Source: Zoroaster sp. YZ-2022 (Eukaryota > Echinodermata > Asteroidea > Forcipulatida > Zoroasteridae). From it: a stretch of DNA of 64,000 nucleotides. Each line of letters opens with the position of its first letter. Within the stretch, counting starts at the first letter, position 1. Of this stretch, positions 10,882 through 22,109 are shown in pieces. Location: the NCBI GenBank assembly GCA_029582265.1, contig CM055819.1:31349164-31413163 (forward strand), written 5' to 3'. Under the pieces are notes generated by a model that did no database searches, was not told where the DNA came from, and saw nothing but the letters and a program-made list of their open reading frames with translations. The translations under genes and the position numbers were made by a program.

Positions 10882-10934
10882 ATTTAGAGGTGCTATCACT
10901 TTAAACATTGTAATTTGGTACTTCCGTGATACAG

Positions 10935-11235
10935 ATGGCCAATCATGATAGACCCAGAGGTCATAGAGAGACTGTGTGCCAGTAGACGCAGCTCTAGTGG
11001 GGGCCTTTTCCAGCAGAAACGCTCCGACATCAGCCTGCTGAAGGATCCCCTTGTCATCGCCCATCTGAAGCATCTGCATCAAGACGCAAAGAATGAGGCA
11101 AGGATGCGGGAGGAGGAGGAGGGCGGCAGAGACGGAATCGTGGATGAATCGGTGGAGAGGGAACATTTGGCCAAGAAGATTGCTGCTTACAATCGAGGGA
11201 AACATCAGGGGGCGTTTACGGTTACCCAGACAGAG
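10935..11235 (+). CDS. RADIL: RADIL exon 2 (N-terminus to start of RA1)
   Basis: The exon follows a gatacag acceptor and ends at ACAGAG|gtaaga, in phase 0. From the Met at 10945 it encodes 97 residues: a basic/Ser segment (ASRRSSSGG), a charged Glu/Arg stretch, then EREHLAKKIAAYNRGKHQ. This last segment resembles the afadin/canoe N-terminus immediately before its first RA domain (pattern ER-x2-LA-x2-I-x2-[WY]N). The next exon continues at the matching point, which supports homology. Codon use and GC are clearly higher than in the flanking introns. If the candidate exon 1 is right, 12 residues precede Met10945. Confidence 0.8.
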
Positions 11236-11593
11236 GTAAGAGTAAATTGAAATACCCCTATCTGGCCTGTCAACCAAACAGCACAGATCAACCAATAGGA
11301 TTAGGGTCATGGCTTTCCATGAAAATTGTTTCTATGTCGGTCATACACTTTATACAGACCGTGCATTATTGAGTTTTCCAGGGAGTTGCTATGAGTGAGC
11401 GGGACTGTGGCCAAATCTGGTTTGGTGTATATAAGCTGGGAGAAGCTGTAGGGCAAGATAAGTCAAAGGAATTGAGGGAGTTGAAAGTTGCCACTGAAGT
11501 CACAAGAATCTGATTTAAAGCTTTTATAAGAAAATAATTTGTTCATTTGATATTCTGGTAATTATCAGTGTTGTATCTTCCCTTTAAAAAATA

Positions 11594-11867
11594 TTAACCC
11601 CAACCACCCCATATCCTGCAAAATCCTCCAAGGGACACTTTTAGGGAGAAATTCAGCATTGTTGGAAACTGGTACTTCACCTCTTCAAATGGGACAAAAT
11701 TACTACCTGGCAAGAAGTACAGGCCATAAGTGCTGAATATGAAAGATCAATGAAAATGCACGGTGCATTTTTAATGATAAGGGCATGTTTCCAAAAGTGC
11801 ACTGATGGATTTTGGAGGATTCAGGAAGGTTCCTAGCCAGAATACTTCTAGAGGGGGTAAGGGTTAA
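11594..11867 (+). mobile_element. TTAA-target MITE, family A
   Basis: Starts ttaacccc and ends ggggtaagggttaa. The inside carries 'atcctgcaaaatcctccaag', 'tggaaactggtactt' and 'gtgctgaatatgaaagatca'. The same body recurs at 17550, 22979, 29245 and 36511. TTAA flanks and CCCTAACC-type ends suggest a piggyBac- or Kolobok-type element (inference). Confidence 0.8.
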
Positions 11868-12565
11868 TAAGATGAGTTATAGCATAGAGAACTGTTATTT
11901 GGGAAGGGAAAAATCTTACTGTATTCATGGCGATTGACACCAGTTAAATTTCGTGAAGTACAACTGAAAAACAAAATCTTCAGTTCAAGGTTTAAATGGC
12001 TTGTCGAGGAACAGTTCAAGACAAGTTTGGAAAATAAATTTACAGAATCACTAGTAGAGTAAGTAAACAATTCATAAAATTTACCAAAACTGGCTCAAAA
12101 TAATGCATTTTAAACCTGAATTTGAGTTTTAAAAAAATGTATTTTTTTGAGTTTGAAATTTTGCCTGAAAACAAGTTAATACTACAAAATAAAGCCATGC
12201 CTGTTTCAAAAGAAGCCGCCCTTCAAAAAACCATCAAAATAGAATTATGACCAGAGGATTGTCATAATAATTCTAAACAAATCGGCCAGATTAAAGCAAG
12301 ATAGTCATCGAACCATAGTCAGTGTGGCTGATAAACTCAATACATGTCATTGAAATAGACAGTGTTATATAGAAATAGACATTGTAATACCCGGCTACAT
12401 GGGGTCAATTCTGGTGATATTCGTGTATGGGTGGATTTTGAAATATTTTTTTATTGCAGTAATTTTTTGTAACTAATTAGCATCATTTTACAATGATATT
12501 TAGGACAAATAGATAAATTGATCAATCACTGGCCGGACTGGCCAAATACAACTGTCGGACCAAAC

Positions 12566-13084
12566 TTAAAGAGGGGCTCTAAGGTCAAATTTAGCTTTGT
12601 GATTTTCCAATAACTAGAGTCCTTATTAAAGTGTGAAAAAATTTCACAAAAAAAATAGTCTCTAACCTCACGTTAAAGTGATGTAAAATGTCATTTTATT
12701 TGATAACCTTCCTGTGTGAAATTTGTTAACATCCAAAGACAACAGTGACGTCACATTTCAAATAAATGAATCTCTACATTTTTGTACGGTGAATTTGCAG
12801 TTCATTCCTGAATCTCCACAATATTTGATCAAATCGGCGTTGAAATTGACTTTTTGACAAACAAAAAATTCCTGTATGGAATGTTACAGACTCATTTACC
12901 GTAAGAAAATAGTGACGTCATGTTTCAAATATCGCTCTGAAAGGGTATGAAATAAAATGATATGTTACACCACTTTAAAGTGAAGTTAGAGACTTGCAAA
13001 TTTTTTCACACTTTAATAAGGACTCTATCTGTTGGAAAATGAGTGCATCACAAAACTGAATTTCACCTTAGAGTGCCTCTTTAA
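12566..13084. mobile_element. 519-bp MITE with very long TIRs
   Basis: The left arm begins ttaaagaggggctctaagg and the right arm ends ccttagagtgcctctttaa. Inverted similarity continues inward for well over 100 bases (gagtccttattaaagtgtgaaaaa on the left; its complement on the right; both arms have 'gtgacgtca'). TTAA flanks both ends. Confidence 0.85.
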
Positions 13085-13189
13085 TGCAAATATACAAATA
13101 TACAATGCTGGGCCATGATATTTCAGTCGGATCAGTAAATTTGAAGAGTAACCAGCCTGACTGGCTAGCATAATAGAAAACAATCAGGG

Positions 13190-13500
13190 CAGTAGCGAGT
13201 GGGGGATGTGACCCCCTCCCCCCCCCCCCCCAATAATTTTTCTCAGTCGGCATTTAGAGCCTCGGTCAGCAAATGAAGCATCAAAGGTACTAGAACAAGG
13301 GTTGGTCCAGGAAAAAAATATCAGAGTGTCCATTTTTGGGGGAAAACCAAGTAAATTTGTCTGGTCATATTACTGTTGTGTCAGTAAATTTACCAACCAA
13401 AAATATTTGTGTCCCCCCCCAACTCTGACGTCAGTCGACAAATTGGCTTCTACACCCCCCCAAAGAAAATGCCTTCATTTCTCAAAAATGTGAACACTTC
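13190..13500. other. C-run-rich non-coding stretch
   Basis: Contains a C14-type run (13218-13231) and several CCCCCCC runs with 'gggcagtagcgag' at the left, typical of degraded hAT MITEs of the CAG..GTAGC type. Clear ends were not found. Confidence 0.35.
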
Positions 13501-13555
13501 ATTATTGTTATAAAACTTTCACAGGTTAGACTTTATTTATTTATTTATTTCTTAT

Positions 13556-13876
13556 TTAACCCAGCTGCTACTACTACAAGGGTCAAAATCAGTCAAAATG
13601 TTGATATACTTGACAAGGTATATCTAGTGCACTTAAAAGTCAAACACTGTCAAATCTTATGTGCAGTAAGTACATTTACAGGTCAAAATGAGTCGACTGT
13701 GTTTGACTGGTAAAATCATTGTCTGGTATTGTTCAGGGTGGTCAAAATGACAGTCAAAACCAGTCAAAAATGCCTCTGTGTGCACATTTGGGTCAACAGT
13801 CAAAAAACAGGCAGTTGACTGGTTTTGACCTCAATAGCAACTAACCACTAAAGTGCAGCTAGAGTAGGAGGGTTAA
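13556..13876 (+). mobile_element. TTAA-target MITE, family B
   Basis: TTAA at both ends. The left end is degenerate (cccagctgctactac) and the right end is tagagtaggagggttaa. The body carries many copies of gtcaaaa/ttttgac. Other copies lie at 35997, 39958, 44043 and 47642. The family consensus end is CCCTCCTACTA. Confidence 0.8.
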
Positions 13877-13879
13877 CCT

Positions 13880-14192
13880 GGGGAGACCCTTCAGTGAAAC
13901 ACTGTTTTTCAAAGGTGATGTCCAGGAAACCTGCAAACAAGGGTGCTTGCTACGTGAACCAGAAACACAGCGGTAAACCCCTACTCTTCCATGATAAGTG
14001 TTCTGGGTTCTTTTATGTGCATTACCTTAATAATCTAGTACACGGGACCTACGGCTTAACGTCCCATCCGAAGGATGAAGCAATTATAGTTAAGTGTCTT
14101 GCTTAGGGACACAAGAGTCAAGACGGACCAGGCCGGGATTCAAACCCACATTCTGAGTCTGATGCACTAGACTACTCGGCCATGACACTCCC
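13880..14192 (-). mobile_element. SINE with tRNA-like head, variant body
   Basis: On the minus strand it starts with a tRNA-like head (catggccgagtagtctagtgcatcag, and ttcgaa-type B box degraded to tttgaatcc), continues with 'tgtccctaagcaagacactt' and then a body with 'gggacgttaagccgtaggtcc'. The head matches SINE family B, but the 3' part differs. A fragment of the same body lies near 58410-58520. Confidence 0.6.
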
Positions 14193-14637
14193 ATTCATGA
14201 TATATTTCTTTAAAAAATAGAAATGAATGAACATTCCCAAATACCGATGTTAAAACATTCTACAGGTGCATTCATAAAGAGTATTTAATACAGGGTTGCA
14301 TCATCAACTTTCGGCAGTCTATGATCATTCATTTGTCAATGTCACTTACATAATTCTATACTTGGCCTACTTTGTGTCTGGATTGTTTGCAAATCTCACC
14401 ATTTCACAGAAATATTTTATTCAAGATGCACGTAATGCAGGTCACCCATTGTAATTTCCAAAGTTAAATTTTTAACAATACGTGTAGAAATGTATTTTTC
14501 CTGCATTAATATTCTCATTTTCCAGCAGTAATAAGGGTGATGGGATAACTCAATTTAATTTCAAATCCATTTTGATGATTTATTTGAAGGATATTTCATG
14601 ATGATTTTTAAGAACTTAGACAACAAACATATGTACA

Positions 14638-14827
14638 TTAAAGGGAAGGTTCAACATTGGTATTGTTAGCAAAACTGCTTCTACGAGTATGCTTACTCTC
14701 TTTGAATCAAGATATACATTAAAGGGAAGGTACAGCATTGGTAATGTTGGCAAAACTGCTTCTATGAGTATGCTTACTCTCTTTGAATCAAGATATACAT
14801 TGAAGGGAAGGTACAGCATTGGTAATG
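14638..14827 (+). repeat. 81-bp tandem repeat, left part
   Basis: About 2.3 copies of a unit with 'acattaaagggaaggtacagc', 'attggtaatgttggcaaaac' and 'ctctttgaatcaagatat'. The array is broken by the hAT insertion and resumes at 16289. Single or partial units recur at 17085, 22775, 32940 and 40470. Confidence 0.85.
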
Positions 14828-16288
14828 TAAGCACCGTCGATATCAAAATTTTCAATAATCGATATATCGGAAATCCAATATCGAGTATATTCGATATATC
14901 GATTATCCCATGTAAAAGTTAAAGACCATAAATTTAAAAAAAAAAATAATAATAATAATAATAATTTAACGGAAATGGAAACTGCATCCAATATGACAAA
15001 CTATGCCTTCACAAATTTCCCGAAAGCGGCAGCATTTTTGAGCTACTAGTTTCCTGCAGGCTGTGAGAAAATAGTCACAAGCTCTCTCTCCCATACAAGA
15101 TTTCTGGCTGCACAACTGGCAGTCCCGGACATCACAGGGGAGCCTCCCTAGCAACAGTATTTCTAGGCAACCAAGTTGGAATGTGACATGCACCTGTGGC
15201 TCAATCACTCCAGTTGGGGTGGAAGGAACATCATATTCATGAAAGCATAAATGGTCCGTGATGAAAGCAACCAATGGCGTATTTATTTGCCGGGAACCGG
15301 CTCATTTCATTGGTTGAGATATCATTGCTATTCTTCGGCAAAGAACACTCAATTTTAATACCGGCGGCGGCATGTCCTCAAAGTCAGGTGGCTTTTAGCT
15401 GAACCCGAAATAGATACTTTGTAACAAACAAGAGATGCATTGTATCAATTTGAACAATGCAGCTATCAATCATTCTCTGGAAAGGCTTTTTCGGAGCTGA
15501 GATTTTATTTGGGCATTTTTTTTTCAGAGACCGGGGAAAATTTTACACGAAAAATGAGGGAAACTGAAATGACATGAAATTTCACTCCCGTTTTGTGTAT
15601 ACATGCACATGGATATCCGATTCAGGCATCTTTTCATCGGCGGATTTAGTGGGGGATTTCACAAACTTTTATTTTAATGCAGACAACGAGTAAACAACGA
15701 ACTTGCAACTTAAAAGTAAATCCCAAAACCTTGAAACTTATGCGAAGGTCCTGTCTTTAAGTATATAAATAAATAACTTACCGTCAAACCACAAAAAATA
15801 AACTAATCAATTCTCATGCCTTTCTCCAGAACAAATTGCTCATCATCTTTATTATTTTCATCAATTACAGCGCTGGGCGTTACCGGCGAGATCATGTAGG
15901 AAAATATATAAGGGACAACGGAACTTTCTCCAAGCCAAAAAAGGGCAGCTTCTTTTGAGGTTCTGCATTATATGGGAGACCGTGAATTCCAGCGAACGCA
16001 GAGCACAAAGCGTCGCCGCTCGGCATTTGCGCGATGTTTTTATTCTCACTCACAAACACAATTTGCAGCTGATTTTTATTCCATTATGCAGCAAACGTTA
16101 AACACCAAGTAAAAGCACAAACGGGAGATTTATTTTGACGATAATCTGACGCATTTTGATATTTTCGATATCATTCCTCAATATCGAAATTTTCGATATT
16201 TCGATATGATTAAAAAATTGCAATCGGCGATATCGATATAAAAACAATATCGAATAATCGAGTAATATCGATATATCGACGGTGCTTA
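14828..16288. mobile_element. hAT-like element, 1461 bp, exact 8-bp target duplication
   Basis: The TIR is taagcaccgtcgatat on the left and, inverted, taagcaccgtcgatat on the right. The flanks are identical 8-bp tggtaatg (14820-14827 and 16289-16296), diagnostic of hAT-type insertion. The ends are rich in atcgat/tatcga words. The inside has several CCAAT/ATTGG boxes (15270-15325) and GC-richer stretches but no recognisable transposase. The longest frame (102 codons, minus, 14966-15274) is Cys-rich and unrecognised. It is probably a non-autonomous element. Confidence 0.85.
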
Positions 16289-16437
16289 TGGTAATGTTGG
16301 CAAAACTGCTTCTACGAGTATGCTTACTCTCTTTGAATCAAGATATACATTGAAGGGAAGGTACAACATTGGTAATGTTGGCAAAACTGCTTCTACGAGT
16401 ATGCTTACTCTCTTTGAATCAAGATATAAATGTACTG
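16289..16437 (+). repeat. 81-bp tandem repeat, right part
   Basis: Continuation of the array interrupted by the hAT element. Almost two units, ending in 'gaatcaagatataaatg'. Confidence 0.8.
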
Positions 16438-17084
16438 TAATGGACATAAGATATTTTGGTGGGTCCCTTGGATGGACTGTAGTTATAACAATGGTATTAA
16501 GTAGTGTAATGGACATAAGATACAACATGTATTGTGACATTCCAGTTTTTGTTTTCTTTGAGGGAATGTGGTTGCTTTTGTTAATCTTTCACAGATTAAT
16601 TAGTTGGCTTTGTTAATGGTTGGATCTTTTGGCTGCTACTTTGGTATACATGTGCACTAGATCTTGTGAGCTTTAAGAAATACTAGCCTGCTATATAACC
16701 TATGGGTATGAGGGCTCCGGGGGGGCAGTCTGGACCTGTGGCTGATGGGGACAGAAGGTTGTTCGGACGGCGGTTGTATTTTATTTTGTATAAAGTTTAG
16801 TTACGCAAGGGATTGCCTGTATTTTATGTTATATAATTTCAGCCTGTCGTCCGAACATTAAGGTAATACTATTTCAGTTATTTATATTAGTTTAGTAGTG
16901 TCCTGAATTGTTTCTTTGCTTTGCCAGTCTTTATATTGCTTTTATTTTTGAGTGGCAAAAAGCCCCCTCCCTTGGAGGGATAATACATAAAGAATACCAG
17001 TATTTAGTTTCGTTTTGTTTTACTTATTTCTGTTCTTGATTGTCTCTCCCCCTACTGACGGATTAAGATATATCCGTTACAATA

Positions 17085-17226
17085 CATTGAAGGGAATGTA
17101 CAACATTGGTAATGTTGGCAAAACTGCTTTTACGAGTATGCTAAACTCTCTTTGAATCAAGATATACATTAAAGGAAAGAGACATCATTGGTAATGTTGG
17201 CCAAACTGCTTCTATGAGTATGTTTG
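17085..17226 (+). repeat. 81-bp tandem repeat, outlying copies
   Basis: Nearly two diverged units of the same repeat just upstream of exon 3. Confidence 0.75.
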
Positions 17227-17332
17227 TAATAAACATTATCCTGTTATTTATCATGATTTCACTAAGAGTTTTACCTTGTTTTTCCCTAAACAATTATCTA
17301 ATAAGAAAATTAAATTTTTACAATCAACCCAG

Positions 17333-17513
17333 GGGCTGAACTTTGAAGGAGCGTTGAGGTTCTACTTTGAAGATGGCAGTAGCAAACTGGCCAAAGCGAT
17401 TTGGCTGACGAGTCAGACAACAGTATACGATCTGATGCCAACCTTCAGAGAGAAATTCAACATCTTAGAGGATGGTCGTTGGAAGAGTGTTATTTACCAA
17501 GTGCATAACTTAG
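17333..17513 (+). CDS. RADIL: RADIL exon 3 (RA1 domain core)
   Basis: Acceptor acccag|GGG and donor CTTAG|gtaaga. It enters in phase 0 and leaves one base. It encodes 60 residues, starting GLNFEGALRFYFEDGSS and ending IYQVHNL. The pattern F-x-G-x2-RFYF-x-D, a Lys before the second strand (LAKAIWL), a helix (DLMPTFREKF) and Y-V-H is that of a Ras-association domain. It lines up with the first RA domain of afadin/canoe better than with the single RA domain of vertebrate RADIL. The last RA strand follows in exon 4 (NLRFILRM). RA domains of this class bind Ras/Rap GTPases. A role downstream of Rap1 at cell adhesions is expected from family knowledge. Confidence 0.85.
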
Positions 17514-17549
17514 GTAAGATTTGTGACTCTAGAAATGTTTGTTTTTTTC

Positions 17550-17812
17550 CTTATCCCTAAATACTCCATATCCTGCAAAATCTTCCAAGGGGGCACTTTT
17601 TGGGAAAAATTCAGCACTGTTGGAAACTGGTACTTTCAAATGGGGCAAAATTACTACCTGGCAAGAAATACAGGTCATAAGTGCTGAATATGAAAGATCA
17701 ACGAAAATGAATGGTGCATTTTGACGATAAGGGCATGTCCAAAAGTGCACTGATGGATTTTGGAGGATTCAGGAAGGTTCCTAGTGAGAATATCTAGGGG
17801 ATTAGGGTTATA
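17550..17812 (+). mobile_element. TTAA-target MITE, family A
   Basis: Same body as 11594-11867, with degraded ends ('ccctaaatactcc' at left, 'ggggattagggtta' at right). It sits only about 40 bases past the exon 3 donor. Confidence 0.75.
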
Positions 17813-17908
17813 GAAAAGAAAAAATAAATAAATTATAAGATATTTCAAAGCTTGGTTTAACAGTAACAAAGTGCGTTTTTAACAGTAACAAAGTGTGTTT
17901 TTCATTTA

Positions 17909-18135
17909 CGACTCGGGCGGGATTCGAACCCATGCTGCACCCACTGCTACATAGGATTCTAGCCAGCCAATCAACATCGGACAAGCTTGGTGGTCGAGAC
18001 GTCTGCACTAGTAAGCAGGAGGTCATGGGTTCGAATCCTGCCCGAGTCGCCTGTGAATTTTTTTTCACAGACACTCGGAAAGCACTGAGTATACAGTGCT
18101 ATACACACGTCAGTGTAGGGCAAAATTAAATCAGA
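17909..18135 (+). mobile_element. SINE family A, head-to-head partial pair
   Basis: A short minus-strand piece with the B box (ggattcgaaccc, 17909-17934) is followed by a plus-strand unit with the sequence 'ggattctagcc', A-box region, B box ggttcgaatcc and the SINE body ending 'ggcaaaattaaatca'. The A-box segment is shortened (gtggtcgagacgtctgc). Confidence 0.75.
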
Positions 18136-18552
18136 TGTTTAATGCCATCGTCAACTTTACCCCCAAGTGAGTTTTATGAGTTTTGCAATTTGTTTTATCT
18201 GATGAAAAACACACACCCAATAATTGTTCAGGATGATCAGTATATTGGCCTATATCAACTCCACATCAAGTACATAATATGTAAGCTTTACAGTATTTGT
18301 GTGTTTTGCTAATTTGTGGAAGTCGCTAATCTTGTTTTGTAAAGCGTGTTTGCTTATCTCAATCAAACCTCTATAAAGTGGACATCCCAAAGGCAATGCC
18401 CATAAGTGGCCACTGTAGACAGATTTTAAATGCCATCTACATGTATCTATATAGACCTTCATTTGACCTTCAATGACAGGTCAGTAAGGTCACAAATGAC
18501 CGGTGATGTTTTTGTAAAAACGGGCCATAATATACTCGGTACTAGCCTTTTA

Positions 18553-18923
18553 GGCCAAAAATAAAAAGTATCCAGTTTCTGGTCATCGGTCGACTTCAAA
18601 ATCAGTGCGGTGACGTGCTTTTTTAATGTTTTTCCCCGCCATCTTTTTCTCTTTTTTTGCCAACAGGGAAATACGTGATAATTTTATACGCTGGGACAAA
18701 ATTTCCCATATACAAAGTATGGTAGCTATTAGAGAGGCCTCACAAATCGTGAAAAAGTCATATAAAGCACAGCACTGCAGAATTCCAATCGATCCAGCAA
18801 TTTTGGCTGCAATTGGACATCGTTTCATAGCCAAAAAAAAGAAAAGAAAATTAAAAATGCTGACGCGCATGTCTGAGGTGACGCGCACGGAGACCAGAAA
18901 CCAGAGACTTTTTTTTTTTGGCC
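18553..18923. mobile_element. Harbinger-like MITE, full copy
   Basis: 371 bp, ends GGCC...GGCC with inverted tails (ccagtttctggtc against gaccagaaaccag) and TTA duplicated at 18550-18552 and 18924-18926. GGC-type termini with a TWA target fit PIF/Harbinger. The body has 'tacaaagtatggtggct'-like and 'gaggcctcacaaatcg' segments conserved in all copies. The 119-codon frame across it is not a gene. Confidence 0.85.
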
Positions 18924-19354
18924 TTAGGTATTTCCTTCACGTTATTCTGGGGAAAATGCCAAACCCCCACAAATTTAAAAAATAAAGAATTGTCTGATTG
19001 TCCTATTGTAAGATGACACTGTTTCCCTATAACTCTATTTACTCTCAACAATTAAACCCACTCTTCCTATGGGGTAGGTATGTCGCCTCTCATTGCAGGA
19101 ACGGTCAATGGTCATTGTTGCTAATCACGGACTAAACAACTGGTCATTTGTGTGGTCTCCACTCCTCGTGGTCTCCACCCCTTGTGGTCTCCACCCCTTG
19201 TGGTTAATATCACTCATCTAAACATTTTAATTTATTTGTTTTTTTTGTATCCCCCTCATCATGTATTTTGTTGTAAATTTTAGTTATTTTGTATTTGTAG
19301 TCTTGAAAAACATAAATGATCACAGACTAGGCATACACTGATAAAGAAGGTATT

Positions 19355-19525
19355 AGCCAGGGTTTAGAAATAGGTTGTCCAAATTTGCTGGAAATTTCAA
19401 AACAGGGTGTCTAAATTGTTCACTCACTTACAGTACGTTTACATGTAAGTGACAGATGAAATAGGGAGTCCAAAATTGAAACAGGGTGTCCAAAAGACAC
19501 CCAGACACCCCCTTTGGCCGATACT
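19355..19525. repeat. Dispersed MITE-like repeat, 'TTAGCCAGG' ends
   Basis: Starts tattagccagggtttag and ends acaccccctttggccgatact, imperfectly inverted. The body has repeated 'aaacagggtgtccaaa'. Similar copies lie near 24770-24910, 43080-43180 and 52965-53130. Confidence 0.65.
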
Positions 19526-19596
19526 ATTCTGATAATAACTGACTTGATGGAATCAAACGAAATCTTTCTGTCAGAAGTTTTATAACATTAGTACAA

Positions 19597-19808
19597 TTAA
19601 CCCTAACCCCCGAGCTACATGTATTTTAGCTGAGAACCTTCCTGAAACATCCAACTCCATGCAGTAACACTACCACCCAACTGTTGGAATTGGGACAACC
19701 CGGCCCCCATGCAAAATATCCCTGTCTGGGCTATACAGTACCGAGTCCATCAAAATCCAACAAACCCTGCTGTTGGAGTTTGAATGGTTTGGGGATGGTA
19801 AGGGTTAA
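19597..19808. mobile_element. TTAA-target MITE with CCCTAACCCC ends
   Basis: 212 bp, ttaaccctaacccc at the left and gtaagggttaa at the right. The inner sequence differs from family A, so it is a separate family or remnant sharing the ends. Confidence 0.7.
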
Positions 19809-19893
19809 TCAAATTAATTTCGCAAATGAATCATAATACATTTAAGTTTGTCTCAGATGCTGTCATTTTAGTAATGTTAGTGAAATTATTTCC

Positions 19894-20166
19894 AAACGAA
19901 TATCTGTCCTCTGAAGACAGAAATTCCACATTGCATTGCATTTTCACTATTTTCTAGTTAAGAAGAATACAGTGTAATAGCCTGAAACGAATATCTGTCC
20001 TCTGAAGACAGAAATTCCACGTTGCATTGCATTTTCACTATTTCTAGTTAAGAAGAATACAGTGTAATAGCCTGAAACGAATATCTGTCCTCTGAAGACA
20101 GAAATTCCACATTGCATTGCATTTTCACTATTTCTAGTTAAGAAGAATACAATGTAATAGCTTGAA
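19894..20166. repeat. Tandem repeat, three ~90-bp units
   Basis: Units start aaacgaatatctgtcctctg at about 19894, 19985 and 20075. Each contains the palindromic word ctgtcctctgaagacag and 'gcattgcattttcactat'. They are derived from a dispersed old repeat with similar fragments at 29690, 32570 and 61210. Confidence 0.85.
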
Positions 20167-21052
20167 ACTTTCACCAGTTGGTATGTAGACAAGCATCGTA
20201 ATTCTTATAAACATGTAGTGTGGATGTATTTACATACATTTTACATTGTACCAAATATGCTGGCTTTAAGTAGTGAAAACAAGGAAAAACAATGTGAGTG
20301 GGTGAGTTCCTTCAATTCAAAAAAATAAACCAACCAACAAACATTGCAAGCAAGCCAGCACAATCAATCAAACGTTGCTAAGTCTGTAAATTCCCAATGT
20401 TAGCCATAAACTCGACAGCACAATACTCCCCTCACAGACAAGCGGGGTCAACCCCCTTATAAAGAATAGAGAAGTGGGAGTGATTGTCAGTGATAGATGT
20501 GAATAGACCACGCATCATGGATTGTGGAGACCAACTCTTCTCTTTTTTTCTTTTTCTCTTTTTTTGGCCTTGTTTATAAACAAAGAACTGCAACCAATGT
20601 TGTGGAGGGTAAATCCCCATTGACAGACAATGATTAATGGGGTTATTTTAACACCAGTATAATGCATCCATACATGTACTTTATTCCAATCAAGAGATCT
20701 GTAGCCTATAGAAACCAACAAGTTTCAGTGACAAAAAGTCCATTAAACGAGAAAACCAAATATTTGATTCAGACAACACACTTTTTAATGTGCCGATTCT
20801 GACCCCATTACAATTTTGTGATGTGTATGGAAATTTATTATTATTTTTCTTTACAATTTTTTATATTTTTTTTTTACAATTTTTAAATCATTTTTTCAAG
20901 TATTAATAGGCTGAAGGTAATTTTACTCCATGAGTAATCTTCACCGGGTTTGAGAAAGGTTTATATTGTACAGGCCATTTTACTTCCGAGTCTGAGTCAC
21001 AAAGGCGAGATTCAAAATCCGAGTCATTACATGATGATTGAGTCCATGTTAC

Positions 21053-21686
21053 AATTCGTCACTGTTTTCATAAAGTGACGAATCCATAAAAAAATAATTA
21101 ATTTTGTCAAATTCAGTTTTGTAGATATTTGAGATGTATTCATTGTCGCCGACATTTCTGCTAAGTTTTAAGTGTTGAAACGTCATAGTTTCGTAATTAC
21201 GCTTATATTTAATATACCAGGCGAATCACTTAGCTAAGCTGTTTTCTGTTTTCACGAAGTGACGAATCGCCATTCGTCGCTTTATACATTGGAATACATA
21301 GCGATTGGCAAATTGCCAAAGCGGGTATTGTTGATTTTGCATTTTCATGAAGTGACGAATCGTGTGACCTATGTACGTTTAGCATTTTCACAAATCGCTT
21401 AATATGTTGTTTAATATACAGCGCTCTGCACAAGCGGTCTTGTTTTTTGCATTTTCACGAAGTGACGAATATGTTTGGAAAGTAATTACCCATTAATTAC
21501 AATCTCTATGATAAAGTACCGACATTTCTTTGTTATTAAAGTTATTAGATTTAGTAGGAAGCAAAATCTAAAAGAATTAATGCTGAAAAGTCTTTGAAAT
21601 TGCTATTTCAAAAACAGTTCAACTTCAAAACATTGATTTGCAGCTGTGTGGGCCGATTTGTCACTTTGTGAAAACGGTGACGAATT
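21053..21686. mobile_element. 634-bp TIR element with ATTCGTCAC motif array
   Basis: The left end is attcgtcactgttttcataa and the right end, inverted, is attcgtcaccgttttcacaa (about 34 bp of TIR). Inside are further copies of ttttcacgaagtgacgaat near 21250, 21345 and 21450, in both orientations. No transposase is seen. Confidence 0.75.
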
Positions 21687-22109
21687 CAGCCCCTTCCTCT
21701 CAGGAAAATTTGTCTTTTTCTGTACAAATTTCTGTACAATATATTTGCTCAGCTTTTATTCCTGCCTTTGGAACACCATGAACTAGATGGATGTACAGTT
21801 GTGTACTAACAGGCACTGGTCGGGCATTCACTGAAATGTACATTTTCAATTAAATTTTATTGTATCATCAATACAATGTATCAATACAATAATATAAATA
21901 CATGTGCATGGAGGTTTCTCTCCCTCCCACTCAATTTCCTGGTTATTCTGTTTTTCCCTTCTCAGGATTTTTTTCTTTTTTTTCTGTTTTTTTCAATAAT
22001 TTTGTAGGCCGTTTGGCTCTTTGAATGCAAAGAGCTTTATAAGGCAACACGTTTGGTAAAATGTCTGTACTGATACATCCATCATTATCAGAATCAAGAG
22101 AGCAATCCT

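Larger units (their letters stand above)
2992..10934 (+). other. RADIL candidate intron 1
   Basis: The interval runs from the gtaatg donor at 2992 to the atacag acceptor ending at 10934. It contains a 1-kb tandem duplication (3455-5445), a 4.48-kb CACTA-like element carrying an antisense gene (5523-10005), a short MITE (10041-10300) and a Harbinger-like MITE with a nested hAT element (10358-10881). Nothing recognisable lies in 2992-3450. Confidence 0.35.
11236..17332 (+). other. RADIL intron 2
   Basis: A 6.1-kb intron, gtaaga...acccag. It contains several MITEs (11594, 12566, 13556), a SINE-related unit at 13880-14192, an 81-bp tandem repeat interrupted by a 1461-bp hAT element (14638-16437) and another copy of that repeat at 17085. 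I see nothing recognisable in 11868-12560, 14200-14630 or 16440-17080, apart from inverted 'gttcggacgg/ccgtccgaac'-type words near 16763 and 16850. Confidence 0.85.

Noticed and set aside
10681..11310. 209-codon minus-strand open frame
   Set aside because: It is antisense to RADIL exon 2 and runs into the hAT MITE. The plus-strand exon has clear homology and splice sites.
14966..15274. 102-codon Cys-rich frame inside the hAT element as a transposase fragment
   Set aside because: No hAT dimerisation or BED-finger motif is visible. Composition alone is not enough.
18626..18985. 119-codon frame
   Set aside because: It lies across a Harbinger-like MITE. Other copies of the MITE are not open.
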